Below the pieces are notes generated by a model, which was given only the letters and a program-made list of their open reading frames with translations, was not told where the DNA came from and did not search any database. Shown one piece after another: positions 34,265 to 44,643 of a stretch of DNA of 64,000 bases; the stretch's first letter is position 1; each line of letters opens with the position of its first letter. This DNA comes from Gadus chalcogrammus (taxonomy: Eukaryota > Chordata > Actinopteri > Gadiformes > Gadidae): the NCBI RefSeq assembly GCF_026213295.1, contig NC_079426.1:24609678-24673677 (forward strand), in the 5' to 3' direction. The translations under genes were made by a program, and so were the position numbers.

Positions 34265-35013
34265 TAGGGCTGTCAACGAATATTCGAAGTTCGAATATTC
34301 GTTCGAAATGTATCCAAAAACGCGAATTCGAACGTGAAAATTAATATTCGAATGTGAAAAAACACTCCCGCGGTACAAGCGCCTCTATCTGCTTTGTGAA
34401 TGAGCCTCTGTCTGTTCGCGATGTCCCTCATAATATTCAAATGTGAAAAAACACTCCCGCGGTACAAGTGTAACAGACTAGTATTGTGAAGAGCGAATGT
34501 ATTTTATCCCCTCGGGGTTTCCGTACTTGGATATAGGTATTCCAGCTCTCACGCTGTGACTGGGTGACTTCTGATAGGTACTAAGTAAACGAGACTATTT
34601 TCCCTTCCACGCTTGTGTCATTCTTGTCATATAAATATCTAAGTGCCAACGCTCGGTTACACAAGCGCCTATCTGCTTTGTGAGTGAGCCTCTGTCTGTT
34701 CGCGATGTCCCTCATAATATTCGAATGTGAAAAAACACTCCCGCGGTACAAGCGCCTAACTGCTTTGTGAATGAGCCTCCGTCTGTTCGCGATGTCCCTC
34801 GTTTTAAAGTAAGGAAATGCCCAGCAGGAAGCCGCCGCCCTATATATAGGATATATATATATCCCACTAATTTGAACCATGGTTTTGTCGCATTATTGAC
34901 ATATTGACGGCAACTGCGTAAAATAGGCAACCAGATATTCGAATAGTTCGAATTCGTGATTTTTTTCCAAACGAACATTCGAATGTCATTTTTGAGCAAT
35001 TTTGACAGCCCTA
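34265..35013. mobile_element. hAT MITE with perfect 8-bp TSD, right arm
   Basis: Termini TAGGGCTGTCAACGAATATTC and the inverse ...TTTTGACAGCCCTA. Flanked by CCGCCCAG at 34257-34264 and 35014-35021. The empty site GCCCGCCCAGAGACGTTGG is present in the related element at about 57948-57966, proving the insertion. Confidence 0.93.
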
Positions 35014-36643
35014 CCGCCCAGAGACGTTGGCCCGCCAATGAGACTCGACCGTGCGAGCGCCACGTGTGTGACGTGTCTTGTATTTCCACAACGAGACTGT
35101 TGTGGGGGTTATCTGAGCCATGGTTGAGAAGGAATTGGGGGGAAAGGAACTTTGGCTTTGACTCGCTGAAGTACATGAACTGCGACATGCCGCCTGGTTG
35201 CCGCGAGGCACCATCGCCTGGCAGCGGGCAGCCGGCAGCGTGCGGTTCAGTCGACTTCAGGTTGATGTGAAAGTGGAAGAACCAGAGACGTCGCAGAACC
35301 CGACAAAGTCGTTTGTGATTCATAATATCGTCTGGAGGCGCACACAGCTTTTGGCCGTGATAATATGTATTAAATGATATCGATTTCTATGTATTATATG
35401 ATATTATTTAGATATAGAGCTCCAGGACTGTAACGCAAGTGTTGTACACTTCCTTCTTATTTGGATAACCGTTCTGCTTTTGGTGTTATGGCGCATAACA
35501 CGTCGGACTCTCGTCTCTGGTATTTCTACAACGAGACTCGTATTGGGGGTTATCTCAGCCGTGGTTGAGAAGGAATTGGGGAAAGGAACTTTGGCTTTGA
35601 CTGGCTGAAGTACATGAACTGCGTCATGCCGCCGGTTGCCGCGAGGCACCATCGCCCGGCAGCGGGCAGCCGGCAGCAGGCAGCGCGCGGTTCAGTCGAC
35701 TTCAGGTTGATGTGAAAGTGGAAGAACCAGAGACGTCGCAGAACCCGACAAAGTCGTTTGTGATTCATAATATCGTCTGGAGGTGCACACAGCTTTTGGC
35801 CGTGATAATATGTATTAAATGATATAGATTTCTATGTATTATATGGTATTATTTAGATATAGAGCTCCAGGACTGTAACGCAAGTGTTGTACACTTCCTT
35901 GTTATTTGGATAACCGTTCTGTCGGACTCTCGTCTCTGGTATTTCTACAACGAGACTCGTATTCGGGGTTATCTCAGCCAAGGTTGAGAATGAATTGGGG
36001 GGAAGGAACTTTGGCTTTGACTCCCTCAAGAACATGAACCACGACATGGAGGAGAAAGGGATTGTTGGCGGCGAATGTCTCCCGCTTGAGACCCGCTGAG
36101 GGACCACCGCCGGAGGCGGAGGTGCCTAAGCGCTGCCCGGCAACGATCCCTTTCTCCTCCTTGTCGCGGTTCAGTCTACTTCACATTGATGAGGACGTTG
36201 AAGAACCAGGAACGTCGGAGAACCCAACGCGGTCGTTTGAGATTCATAATATCGGCTCACACAGCTTTTGGCCGTTATAATATATATTATATGATATAGA
36301 TATATATGTAGGCTATATGATAATATTTAGATATAGAGCTCCAGGACTCCCGTGTGTTCTAGAATATTTACAGAACACGGCTAAAGGCTGTGTGCGCCTC
36401 GCCATTGCGATACATCCACTGTAAACAGAGCGCATGGTACCGTGGCTGCAAGCTGCTCAGGGCCACACCCCCACCCTCCTCCTTGACCCGCCTCGCTCCT
36501 CCTCATTTGCATTATAGCTACAGACACCAAAACAGCGCATTTGGGGGAAGCTCAATGTGCGACTGGCTCGGAGTGGCTGTAACTCTGCACCACGGCTGAA
36601 TTTCGGGAACGTCTTTGAATACTGTGTTAGTTGCCCACTAATA

Positions 36644-37265
36644 CCGTATTTTCCGGACTATACGTCGCTCCCGAGTATTAGTCGCATCAGTCAAAAAATG
36701 CTCCATGACGAGGAAAAAAACATATATACGTCGCATCGGTGTATAAGTCGCATTTATTTTTAAACATTTAAACAAGAACGTTTAGTCTGGAGAGACTGAA
36801 TAAAATTGCAATAGCAATATAGGTGTGTCGGTCCCACTCGTAGTTCTGAGAGTATACCGAATTCAGTGACACCGGGATTCCACCGGACGCGTATGCGCCG
36901 CGGTCCTAAACCTGAGCGCACGATCGGGAGGTGGAAGTTGCCAGCGGAGGGCTCCAGTTTTCGCTGGCCAAGTCATGCGCTGTGATATGTGTGACAGGTG
37001 ACAGCTATGTTGCACAACATTGCAGCTAAGGCTGGGGTAGCTTTGGTTGAACCGGAGGACATTGAGGACGATGACGACGAGAATATAATTTATTCGGTGG
37101 TGCACTAGGCTTGCAGCGTTCAGTTGTAGGCCTAATAAATGACGGTGCCATCTTGTGGCCGAAGATTATGTACGCACAATTTTGGTATATAAGTCGCTTC
37201 GAAATATAAGTCGCAGGGCAAGCCAAACTACAAAAAAACCGCGACTTATAGTCCGGAAAATACGG
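36644..37265. mobile_element. 622-bp Tc1/mariner-like MITE (TA target)
   Basis: Termini CCGTATTTTCCGGACTATA and the inverse TATAGTCCGGAAAATACGG, flanked by TA at 36642-36643 and 37266-37267. Internal repeats of AGTCGC/GCGACTTATA flank both ends. The uninterrupted site occurs in the fragment near 1128-1136. The interior has no transposase; its apparent frames are chance. Confidence 0.9.
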
Positions 37266-37312
37266 TACCTATATTAAAGAATACATAAAATAGCATGTCA
37301 TGGGACCTTTAA

Positions 37313-38370
37313 AAACCCTCTGAGCCCAATCATTTTATTGTATCTATAAACCGCAACCTCCGTGCCGTTTTTCCTCTAGTATTGTGTGTGTGTGTGTAGG
37401 CCTATGTGTGTGTGTGCGTGTTGTCGCTCTTTTTGGGATCACTCATAGCCTTTACAGGAGCTTATATCCACTCAGGAATTTATAGCCTAGGTATTTTCGG
37501 GAACTTTGAAAAATGAATCCATACTGTTAGATCCGATGTTTTCTTTATTGCCATATAAAATCAGTTTTCATCACGTATTTTAGTTAGGGATTTATGCTTA
37601 TCGCCTGTAAGCATGTGGTCATTAGCATAAATGCAGGGAAAAAACCTAAGGACATTATTGAACAAAGTGTCTTAGGTAAAAAAACAGTTATGCTTTGGGC
37701 ATAGCAACCATGTTTAGTGTTTAAGCATTAGACAAAAATCTGTAAATAAATTGTGCAAATTATATTTGCGTTGTGGCATTTTTTGTTTAAATATTACTAT
37801 ACAAAAATATAAAAATCTGTAAATGAAGACACAAAAGGCAAAGTTACAACACCAATAATCCCATCTACAGTAATACACAGGACTGTTTGAATAGGATTTA
37901 AGTGAATATTCTCCTCTCAAAGTGCACCAGATTCATGCATTCCAATGTAAAGGGTACAAAAAAATTTCGGCCGGGGGGGCAGGCCCCCGTACCCCCCTAG
38001 AGGGTTCCGGGGATCACACCACCGCTGCTGAAAAAAATCCTGCGGGAAACACTGTACTGTCCTGTGTGAGCCGAATAACCCAGACGATTTGTGTCGTTTG
38101 GTATTAATAAAGACTTGACTAGGCTATCTATCTAGGCTGTTCCCCACTATTCAACTATTCCCCACTATTCACGGAGCCTGAGGTGAATTATTGTTAATTA
38201 AATGTTTTAGTATATACTACACGTGAACACTCCAAAAATAAACAAGATAACCCTCTTTGCCGGGATTTATTTGTTTTTATTAGAGGTTCATTTGTTATTA
38301 GCGGACATTATGCGATGAAAACAATATCGAGTTTGAGATGTCAATCATGGGATACTGCCCAATATCCCAA
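37313..38370. other. No gene seen; (TG)n tract
   Basis: A (TG)n tract at about 37384-37420 and AT-rich unique-looking sequence. The stretch near 37965-38050 (GGCCGGGGGGGCAGGCCCC) resembles the end of common fish repeats. Confidence 0.45.
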
Positions 38371-38850
38371 GTAGGGATGGGCATGATTAATCGACGATCG
38401 ACTAATTGATCGTTAAGAATTTCGTCGATTACGTAAATTTCATCTAAATACATTTTTCATCGATTAAACTAATTCAGTGTGCAATTAAACATTTTACCAC
38501 AGAGGGGCAATATTTAAATTTGCGGCTCCTCCCCCGCAATAAACATCCCGCTTTGAACGGTGAACTCTTTACGCCTAACAGCTATAAAACTATAAAAACT
38601 AAAAAATGACTATTAATGCATGTGTAAAATGCGCCGACTTTGGCTCAGACTGGCTCCGCCCTCTTCCGCTACGTAGCTAAGATGGCTGCCGTTGAGTACG
38701 AAAAGTGTACGTCGCCAGACTCGCCACACACTTCACGATTTGACCGTTTTCAGTACACTTAATTTCGCCCGATCTGAATCGGAACGGCCTACGTACTCAA
38801 ACTTAGACTAGTAAGTACGGATAGTATGGATATTGGAACACGGCGATGTA
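38371..38850. mobile_element. hAT terminus plus truncated GTGTTCCAATACCC element, third copy
   Basis: TAGGGATGGGCATGATTAATCGACG at about 38373 is a hAT-type end. From 38521 to 38846 lies a truncated copy of the element seen at 23646-24134 and 26657-27148, ending GGATATTGGAACACGGC. Confidence 0.6.
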
Positions 38851-38853
38851 ATC

Positions 38854-39119
38854 ATGAAGCGGACGAGGCCACGGCGAAGTCAGGTGTGGGACCACTATGA
38901 TTTAAAAAATGACTTCTTGGGGAAATTTCTGAGCCCCTGGATTGTGGAAAGTTGTTCCCCCGCCTTGCCAAGTTCGCACGGAGGTATTTGTGCATCACGG
39001 CAGCTTCGGTCCCCTCAGAGCGAGTGTTTTCGGCGGCTGGACTGACGGTCACCAGGCTGCGGACTCGTCTGACCCCAGAGCATGTCAAAATGCTCATCTT
39101 TCTGAACAAAAATCCGTAG
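38854..39119 (+). pseudogene. Internally deleted BED/hAT transposase (ZBED1-like)
   Basis: 38854-38913 encodes MKRTRPRRSQVWDHYDLKND, the start of a BED zinc finger (SxVWDHF-type). From about 38940, in another frame, KLFPRLAKFARRYLCITAAS, VPSERVFSAAGLTVT and LTPEHVKMLIFLNKNP run to a TAG at 39117-39119. This is the hAT C-terminal dimerisation domain, with the hallmark SVPSERVFSAAG. The whole RNase H-like catalytic core is missing, so N- and C-termini are almost directly joined. It is a dead, internally deleted hAT copy. The BED part alone would bind DNA; nothing shows it is expressed. Confidence 0.85.
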
Positions 39120-39633
39120 ACTGGTTGGTTAAGTTATACCATGATTGTTTTTTTGATATTATTATTGTTATTATTTTGGGAAGAAACTAAGGTTGTGTTT
39201 ATTTTCAGTTATGTTTATGAGCACCGGCTTCGATCTGCATGCTCCGTTGCTTAGAGCAGAGTAGCGCATAACTATTGAACGAATCTGGTTTAACTGAGTT
39301 GTTCATCTCCCCAACGTGACGTCATGCAATGCATTCTCGGGGAAATGAGAATCGATAGCAAACCGCTAAAATAGTACCTACTTTTTCTTATACCATCCGT
39401 TTTGTGATACCTAACAACATTAAATACAATGGATAAAAGTTTAAATCTTTCATCTATTACTTATTATGGTTAAATCTTACATCTTCTACTAATTATTGTT
39501 CACCGAGGTGCAGGGATCAAAATCAAGATTAAGCAGAGTTACAAAATGTGTGTAATCACATTTCACACCAGGTAGTAGTTTAAATGTATGCCTAGTGAAT
39601 GTCAGCATGACTAAGCATTTTTTACTGATGAAC
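39120..39633. other. No gene seen
   Basis: AT-rich sequence after the hAT stop codon. A matching hAT terminus for 38373 was not found. Confidence 0.4.
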
Positions 39634-39983
39634 TCTGCCCTATATTTGTTAGGCCTATTGTGTCGTTATCGCATATGGCATGCAGGGTGTGTTGAGCATA
39701 TTTGTATTATGGTCCTCTTTACTTGCTACATATATATCATATGTAGTAATATCGTCTGGGCCTAGAGTAAGCACTGTGGGTCCCTATATATTCCCTGAGA
39801 AAACTGGGTCCCTATATTCCCTCATAAAAATGTCCTACCACTGAAGGTTGTATATATAAATACGAGAAGAATATGCCCGTAGAATTCTCTCCTGCCCAAG
39901 CCCAAGGTCTGGCTGGCGGTATCTTCTTCGTGACTGAGAGGGTTACGTTGCTGGTGTTAGTATCACAGATACTATAATAAAAC
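39634..39983 (+). repeat. 350-bp direct repeat, copy 1
   Basis: Begins TCTGCCCTATATTTGTTAGG and ends ATACTATAATAAAAC. Highly similar to 41844-42197. Contains GGGTCCCTATATATTCCCT motifs, a TATATATAAATA segment and AATAAA near the end. It lacks TG...CA borders and a primer-binding site, so an LTR is not supported. Confidence 0.85.
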
Positions 39984-39988
39984 GTGCC

Positions 39989-40267
39989 TCATAAAAACGG
40001 GATTTCTCCAGATAACAGCCACCGACAACACGCAACCAAACTGAGCTTGATAATGTGCTCTTCTAATATGTCAATGAGCAGCATCACTTGTTGGTGGTAG
40101 TGCCTCTGTAGCACCCCTGTAAAAGGGTTGAAATTATCATTAAATGAATTAATAATCAGCCGACGCTGTGTCTCTTCTTCATAACATGAGTTGATCTTTT
40201 TATATAACAAATTCACCATGGCAATAACACATTCACAATAATCAATTTCACATTCTTCCATATACAT
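39989..40267 (-). pseudogene. Spliced (processed) copy of an unidentified gene
   Basis: The 92-residue minus frame includes LLYKK, then INSCYEEETQRRLIINSFND..NPFTG, then VLQRHYHQQVMLLIDILEEH. The middle block (40117-40195, 79 nt) matches 41017-41095, where it is bounded by a perfect acceptor and donor. Here the same block is joined without intron to coding-like sequence on both sides and the frame stays open across both joins, as expected of reverse-transcribed mRNA. No poly-A tract is evident next to it. I do not recognise the protein. Alternatively it is a genuine intron-less gene segment and 41017 the derived copy. Confidence 0.6.
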
Positions 40268-41016
40268 TCACAATTATTTAGCAGCATCATTTCAACAACA
40301 CTACTGTAATAACCCAGTTTCCATTTTATCATCACCTATTCCAAAATAACATTCATCAGAAAATATCCGTAGCCTCAATTAAATCAACTGTACAAAGTAC
40401 CATTGAGTCTTAACTCTGGCATCCTACTCATGAACATTAATAAAGGCACTAGCCCATTAAAGAAGGCACTTATGTATAGGTTCAACACTGCAAGTGTTAC
40501 AATACCAGAACAAAATAATTAAGTGCAGCAAATGTTCTTAAATGCAATGGCATCTGTCAACATCATGTATTGTTCCCTTTTAACTGTACTAATATAAATG
40601 CATTACTCATCAAACTGTTTTTATCCCTTTTAACCTTAAGTTATTCTATTTATATTTTACATGACCCTTTTATTCTTTAAAGAATTGCTCATTCTCTTTT
40701 AACTGCAACAGTGCTTTTAGCTTCCACTTGACAAATGTATTTAGCTTGTAGCATACTCATGACCTTCAGATTGTACTTATACACAACCAAAATGGATTAA
40801 ATGCATGTAAACCAGGCCTACACGCCATGCAGCGACGCACCACACTGTATTGTGAAAGATGGCGCCGGCCACCATGTGGTTCTCAAACAATCATCTTTTG
40901 AGCTGAATTAACCCTCTTAACATGACCATTTCAACATGCTGATGCACTTCAATACATTCCCCATTATGCCCAACACATATATAATCGACCGTGAGCCATC
41001 TGTTATCAGTATTTAC
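40268..41016. other. No gene seen
   Basis: AT-rich sequence between the spliced copy and the intact exon. Possibly intron of the minus-strand gene. Confidence 0.4.
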
Positions 41017-41095
41017 CTGTAAAAGGGTTGAAATTATCATTAAATAAATTAATAATCAGCCGACGCTGTGTCTCTTCTTCATGACATGAGTTGAT
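41017..41095 (-). CDS. 79-nt internal exon of an unidentified gene
   Basis: On the minus strand TTTGCTCTTCAG precedes the block and GTAAATAC follows it, giving a textbook acceptor and donor. The exon encodes about 26 residues, NSCHEEETQRRLIINLFND and NFNPFT, open in the same frame as the spliced copy. Similarity to 40117-40195 ends within a base or two of both splice sites. Flanking exons were not located. Gene identity unknown. Confidence 0.6.
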
Positions 41096-41533
41096 CTGAA
41101 GAGCAAACACACTGCGCCCCCTTCAGACCTGATGCAGACCAGAACAACAGATTAATCATGTACTGTTTTAGACCATAGAATTCTGTAAACTGTTAGAAAA
41201 CAAAGTCACAATTATACACAAAATAGGGTAATACTGAGAATGGCTTATGACCAAAATAAACACATAAAATTTGGCTTTGACTCAAAATAATAGCTTGTAA
41301 ACCATCAATATTATTATAAAAATCAAAATATATTCAGCTGCTCCAAGAAGGTTTGCCTTGACGTTTTCTTGCTGTGACCTGCAAAGCAAGAGACTGTCAC
41401 CGCCAGTTATCGAATGCTCCCATGCTCATCCACAACTGCTTGCACTTCATTTGATCAAAATGCTTAATTATTTATTATTTATGTTTGGATCGAAGAAATT
41501 ATCTTTTGTAACACTACAATTTGTATTATTATC
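41096..41533. other. No gene seen
   Basis: AT-rich, intron-like sequence between the exon and the SINE. Confidence 0.4.
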
Positions 41534-41766
41534 GTGGTCGGCTTAGCTCAGGAGGTAGAGCAGTTATCTCGTAACCGAAAGGTTGCTAGTTTGATCCTAG
41601 CTCCTCCTCGCTGAGTGTTGATGTGTCCCTGAGCAAGACATTAACCCTAACTGCTCCCGACGAGCTGGCTGTCGCCTTGCATGGTTGACTCTGCCGTCAG
41701 TGTGTCAATGTCTGTATTAACCGATGTAAGTCGCTTTGGATAAAAGCATCTGCTAAATGCCCTAAT
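41534..41766 (+). mobile_element. tRNA-derived SINE
   Basis: The head has a Pol III box A (TTAGCTCAGGAGGTAGAGC) and box B (GGTTGCTAGTTTGATCC) at tRNA spacing. The tail carries GTAAGTCGCTTTGGATAAAA and GCATCTGCTAAATGCC, the LINE-derived 3' tail of fish V-/L2-tailed SINEs. Box B departs from GGTTCGANNCC, so it is an aged copy, not a tRNA gene. Confidence 0.88.
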
Positions 41767-41843
41767 TCGAATTCGAATTATTCTCGTCAAGAGCAAGAAC
41801 GTTGGACCACATCTTTGCAGATGCACATATCTTCAATGGATCG

Positions 41844-42197
41844 TCTGCCCTATATTTGTTAGGCCTATTGTGTCGTTATCACATATGGCATGCAGGGTGT
41901 GTTGAGCATATTTGTATTATGGTCCTTTTTACTTACTACATGTATATGTAGTAATATCGTCTCGGCCTAGAGTAAGCACTCTGGGTCCCTATATATTCCC
42001 TCATAAAACTGGGTCCCTATATATATTCCCTCATAAAAATGTCCTACCACTGAAGGTGGTATATATGAATATGAGAAGAATATGCCCGTAGAATTCTATC
42101 CTCCCCAAGCCCAAGGGTCTGGCTGGCGGTATCTTCTTCGTGACAGAGGGTTACGTTGCTAATATTGGTGTTAGTATCACAGATACTATAATAAAAC
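41844..42197 (+). repeat. 350-bp direct repeat, copy 2
   Basis: Close match of 39634-39983, with an extra ATATTGG near 42158. It lies immediately upstream of the ZBED5-like hAT relic. The two copies enclose the exon/retrocopy pair and the SINE. Confidence 0.85.
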
Positions 42198-42239
42198 CGC
42201 AGGTGAAAATGAAAGGGAGGATGTACCTGCTGTAGGCCC

Positions 42240-43740
42240 CGCAGCTGTAAAGGGTAAGCGAAAAAGAGAGATGACCCAAAAATATACAGACAATTATCAG
42301 AAGTTGGGTTTACCTTCAAGGAGACAGATGGCATTGAATGTGTGTCTTTTGTTCTACTGTGCTGTAAAACGTGTCTTTGAAGCCATCAAAGCTGCAGCGT
42401 CACTTGGAGACAACCCACAGAGCCACATAAAAGACAAACCCGTTGAATACTTCCAAACTTGTCTCAAAGGCCAACAGATATTGCTGAAAAAATCTGCCAA
42501 ATTTGGGGAGCTAGCTTTGAAATGCTCTTATCAAGTTGCTCTTCGGATAGCCCAAAAGAAACAGCCATACAAACTTGGAGAGGATTTAATATTGCCTTCA
42601 GTAACTGACATGTAAAACAATGTATGGGAATGATATTGACATTAATAAACTTAAAACTGTTCCATTGTCCAACGCAACCATTGCTCGCTGTATTGACGAG
42701 ATGACATCAGATGCGAGTGTGCGACTAATAGAGAAGCTGAAATTGGCAGATGCATTTGCATTACAGCTGGATGAATCAACGGCTGTGTCAAAGGACGCGC
42801 AGCTTCTGGTTCTTTGTGGATCAAAATGAATTGCAGGAGAAGTTTTGCCAACAAGTGCTGAAATCTTCAGTGATTGATGCTATCTTCAGAGAAAATGACA
42901 TTTCATGAGCAAAATGTGTTGCACGGTGCACTGACGGCGCAAGAGCCATGACTGGATTAAAAAGTGGCCTAATCGTGCTTGTCAGGGATGTGGCTTCAGA
43001 GGTGATTTGGACGCACTGCATGTTGCACAGTGAGTCACTTGTGCCAAGGACATGAGCGCTGAACTGTCTGATGTCATTGACTCGGTCGTGAAAGTTATGA
43101 ATATAGTCTTTGCAAACACGACTCTTCTCTAATCTCTGTGCTGCTGAAGGAGAAGATCACACTTGGCTACTGTACCATTCTGAGGTGTGCTGGCTTTCAC
43201 GCGGAATGTGTTAGAAGTACGCACGTCTATTCGGGAGTTTTTCTACGTTTCAGTGGATGAGCTGGGAGATTCTGCTGTGCTCTCGCCTGCCGTAACACAC
43301 GCCATTCTTGCACACTTGGAGGCGCTCCATGGTCAATTTCGCCAGGAGGCTGACTCCTGGCGCAGGGACAAGACATGGATACAGTTTCCATTCAGAGACA
43401 ATGAAGCAGACGGCGCACGCCTGACTGTGACAGAGGAGGATCTGCTCATTGAACTATGCACTGATGAGAAACGTATATGAAATTAAACCACTCACCCAGT
43501 TCTGGATATCTTGCCACAAAGATTTTCAATAACTGGCAGCAAAAGCAATGATGAGCCTGTTACCCTTTGCTACAACTTATCTTTGTGAAAGTGGATTTTC
43601 CTCACTCACCTACCTGATATATGACTCCTTCATACCTCCATACGTCAAAGGTTAAACAAGTTGTGTGCTACTCAGGGTCAGACAACTCACTAATGTGGGA
43701 GTTTGTATGCCATCCAACCTGGGGGTGTAAGGTGGACCGA
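42240..43740 (+). pseudogene. Decayed ZBED5/FAM200-like hAT transposase
   Basis: Pieces in order: KRKREMTQKYTDNYQKLG (start), a degraded BED finger ending KDKPVEYFQ, FGELALKCSYQVALRIAQKK (42470-42615), VPLSNATIARCIDEM and FALQLDESTAVSKDAQLLV (42650-42815), CVARCTDGARAMTGLKSG (42910-42968), an RNase H-like stretch (43187-43480) and LLPFATTYLCESGFSSLTYL (43550-43610). The order matches the ZBED5/FAM200 hAT lineage. At least five frame changes and stops (42612, 42827, 43048, 43478, 43584) break it. Domesticated relatives in mammals derive from such elements, but this copy cannot make protein. Confidence 0.85.
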
Positions 43741-44635
43741 CTTGGGGGGGGCCCAAGGCAGAGGGGGGCCCATGGGAATGTAAAATATATATTTTCTTTT
43801 TTTGATTTTTCTACCACCCCCTTGTGGCAGGAGCCCCACATTGCGCTCAGTGGCCATATGCCTCTAGATTACATCTCGCAACCTCCCCCCCCCCCCCCCC
43901 CCCAACAACTGTCCCCCCCTCCCCCCTTCAACAACTGTCCTCCTCCCCGTCCGTCCTTCCGTCAACAACTCTGCGCAGGGGGCTGGTAGGGGGAATTCGG
44001 GGGGGGGCCCATAGGTACCTCTTGTATACAGGGCCCAGGATTTGGTGCTACTCCCCTGATGCCATCCATAGATGGTTTGAGGATTCACTGCCCATACTAC
44101 ATGTATGTTTAAAACTAAAACATGAATCCGTCAATAATGTTAATAGTTCAGAATTGTATTCAAGATAAGTTTATGCACTAACAAGCAGTACTAATTTTCG
44201 TTTCCACATTTATGTTTTAAAAATGTCCATTTGAATAGCTTTTATGCATGATTACATGCAATTGACAGACATTGTTGATCCTGGCAAGTATCCGTTTATT
44301 ATGTTATGTTATGTTTACGAATGGCCACCCTACTTACTGTACCTTGCACATAAAACACAAATAAAAACATGAATGTATGAACCTGTGTATTATTGAAATA
44401 TCTTAGTATTTAATGCACAATAACAAGGCACATTTATACATAGCACTATAGGACCAGTTTAATATAAAACCCAATTTTATAGAATATATAATTAGGGGGT
44501 CCCCGCTCCATCTCTATCAATTTGGAGGACTTTGGCCTGGAAAACGTTGAAGATCCCTGAAGTAGAGGGTCTTGTATTTTTTTGTGTTGCAAGGTCTTTG
44601 GTCACAATGTTCTGCAAATTCTATGATATTGCTCC
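43741..44635. other. No gene seen; C-rich tract
   Basis: A long pyrimidine run at about 43883-43935 (poly-C with CAACAACTG units). The end near 44500-44560 (TTTGGCCTGGAAAACGTTGAAG) looks like a common hAT 3' end, possibly that of the ZBED5-like element. Confidence 0.45.
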
Positions 44636-44643
44636 CTTCTTGC

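Larger units (their letters stand above)
25396..36103 (-). repeat. Giant palindrome, right arm
   Basis: Mirror of 14659-25393. Beyond 36103 the terminal TTAA element continues to its proper end at 37308, whereas the left arm is cut by the gap at the matching base. Symmetry therefore extends exactly as far as the left contig does. Confidence 0.95.
34031..37308 (+). mobile_element. AGGTCCCATG-family TTAA element, most complete copy
   Basis: Flanked by TTAA at 34027-34030 and 37309-37312. Inverted ends AGGTCCCATGACATG / CATGTCATGGGACCT. Inside are a hAT (34265-35013), three tandem units of about 415-440 bp starting near 35107, 35549 and 35967 (each with GAGAAGGAATTGGGG, AACTTTGGCTTTGACT, TAGATATAGAGCTCCAGGA), and a TA-flanked MITE (36644-37265). 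No coding capacity recognised. The TTAA target and AGG start fit a Kolobok/T2-type MITE; a piggyBac origin is not excluded. Confidence 0.85.

Noticed and set aside
34712..35323. 203-residue minus frame, mirrored at 15430-15891
   Set aside because: Runs across the border of a hAT inserted in a TTAA element, so it cannot be an ancestral protein.
41534..41606. tRNA gene
   Set aside because: Box A and B are present, but box B is degenerate and the sequence continues into a LINE-like SINE tail.
39634..42197. LTR retrotransposon with 350-bp LTRs
   Set aside because: No TG...CA borders, primer-binding site, polypurine tract or gag/pol remnants between the repeats.
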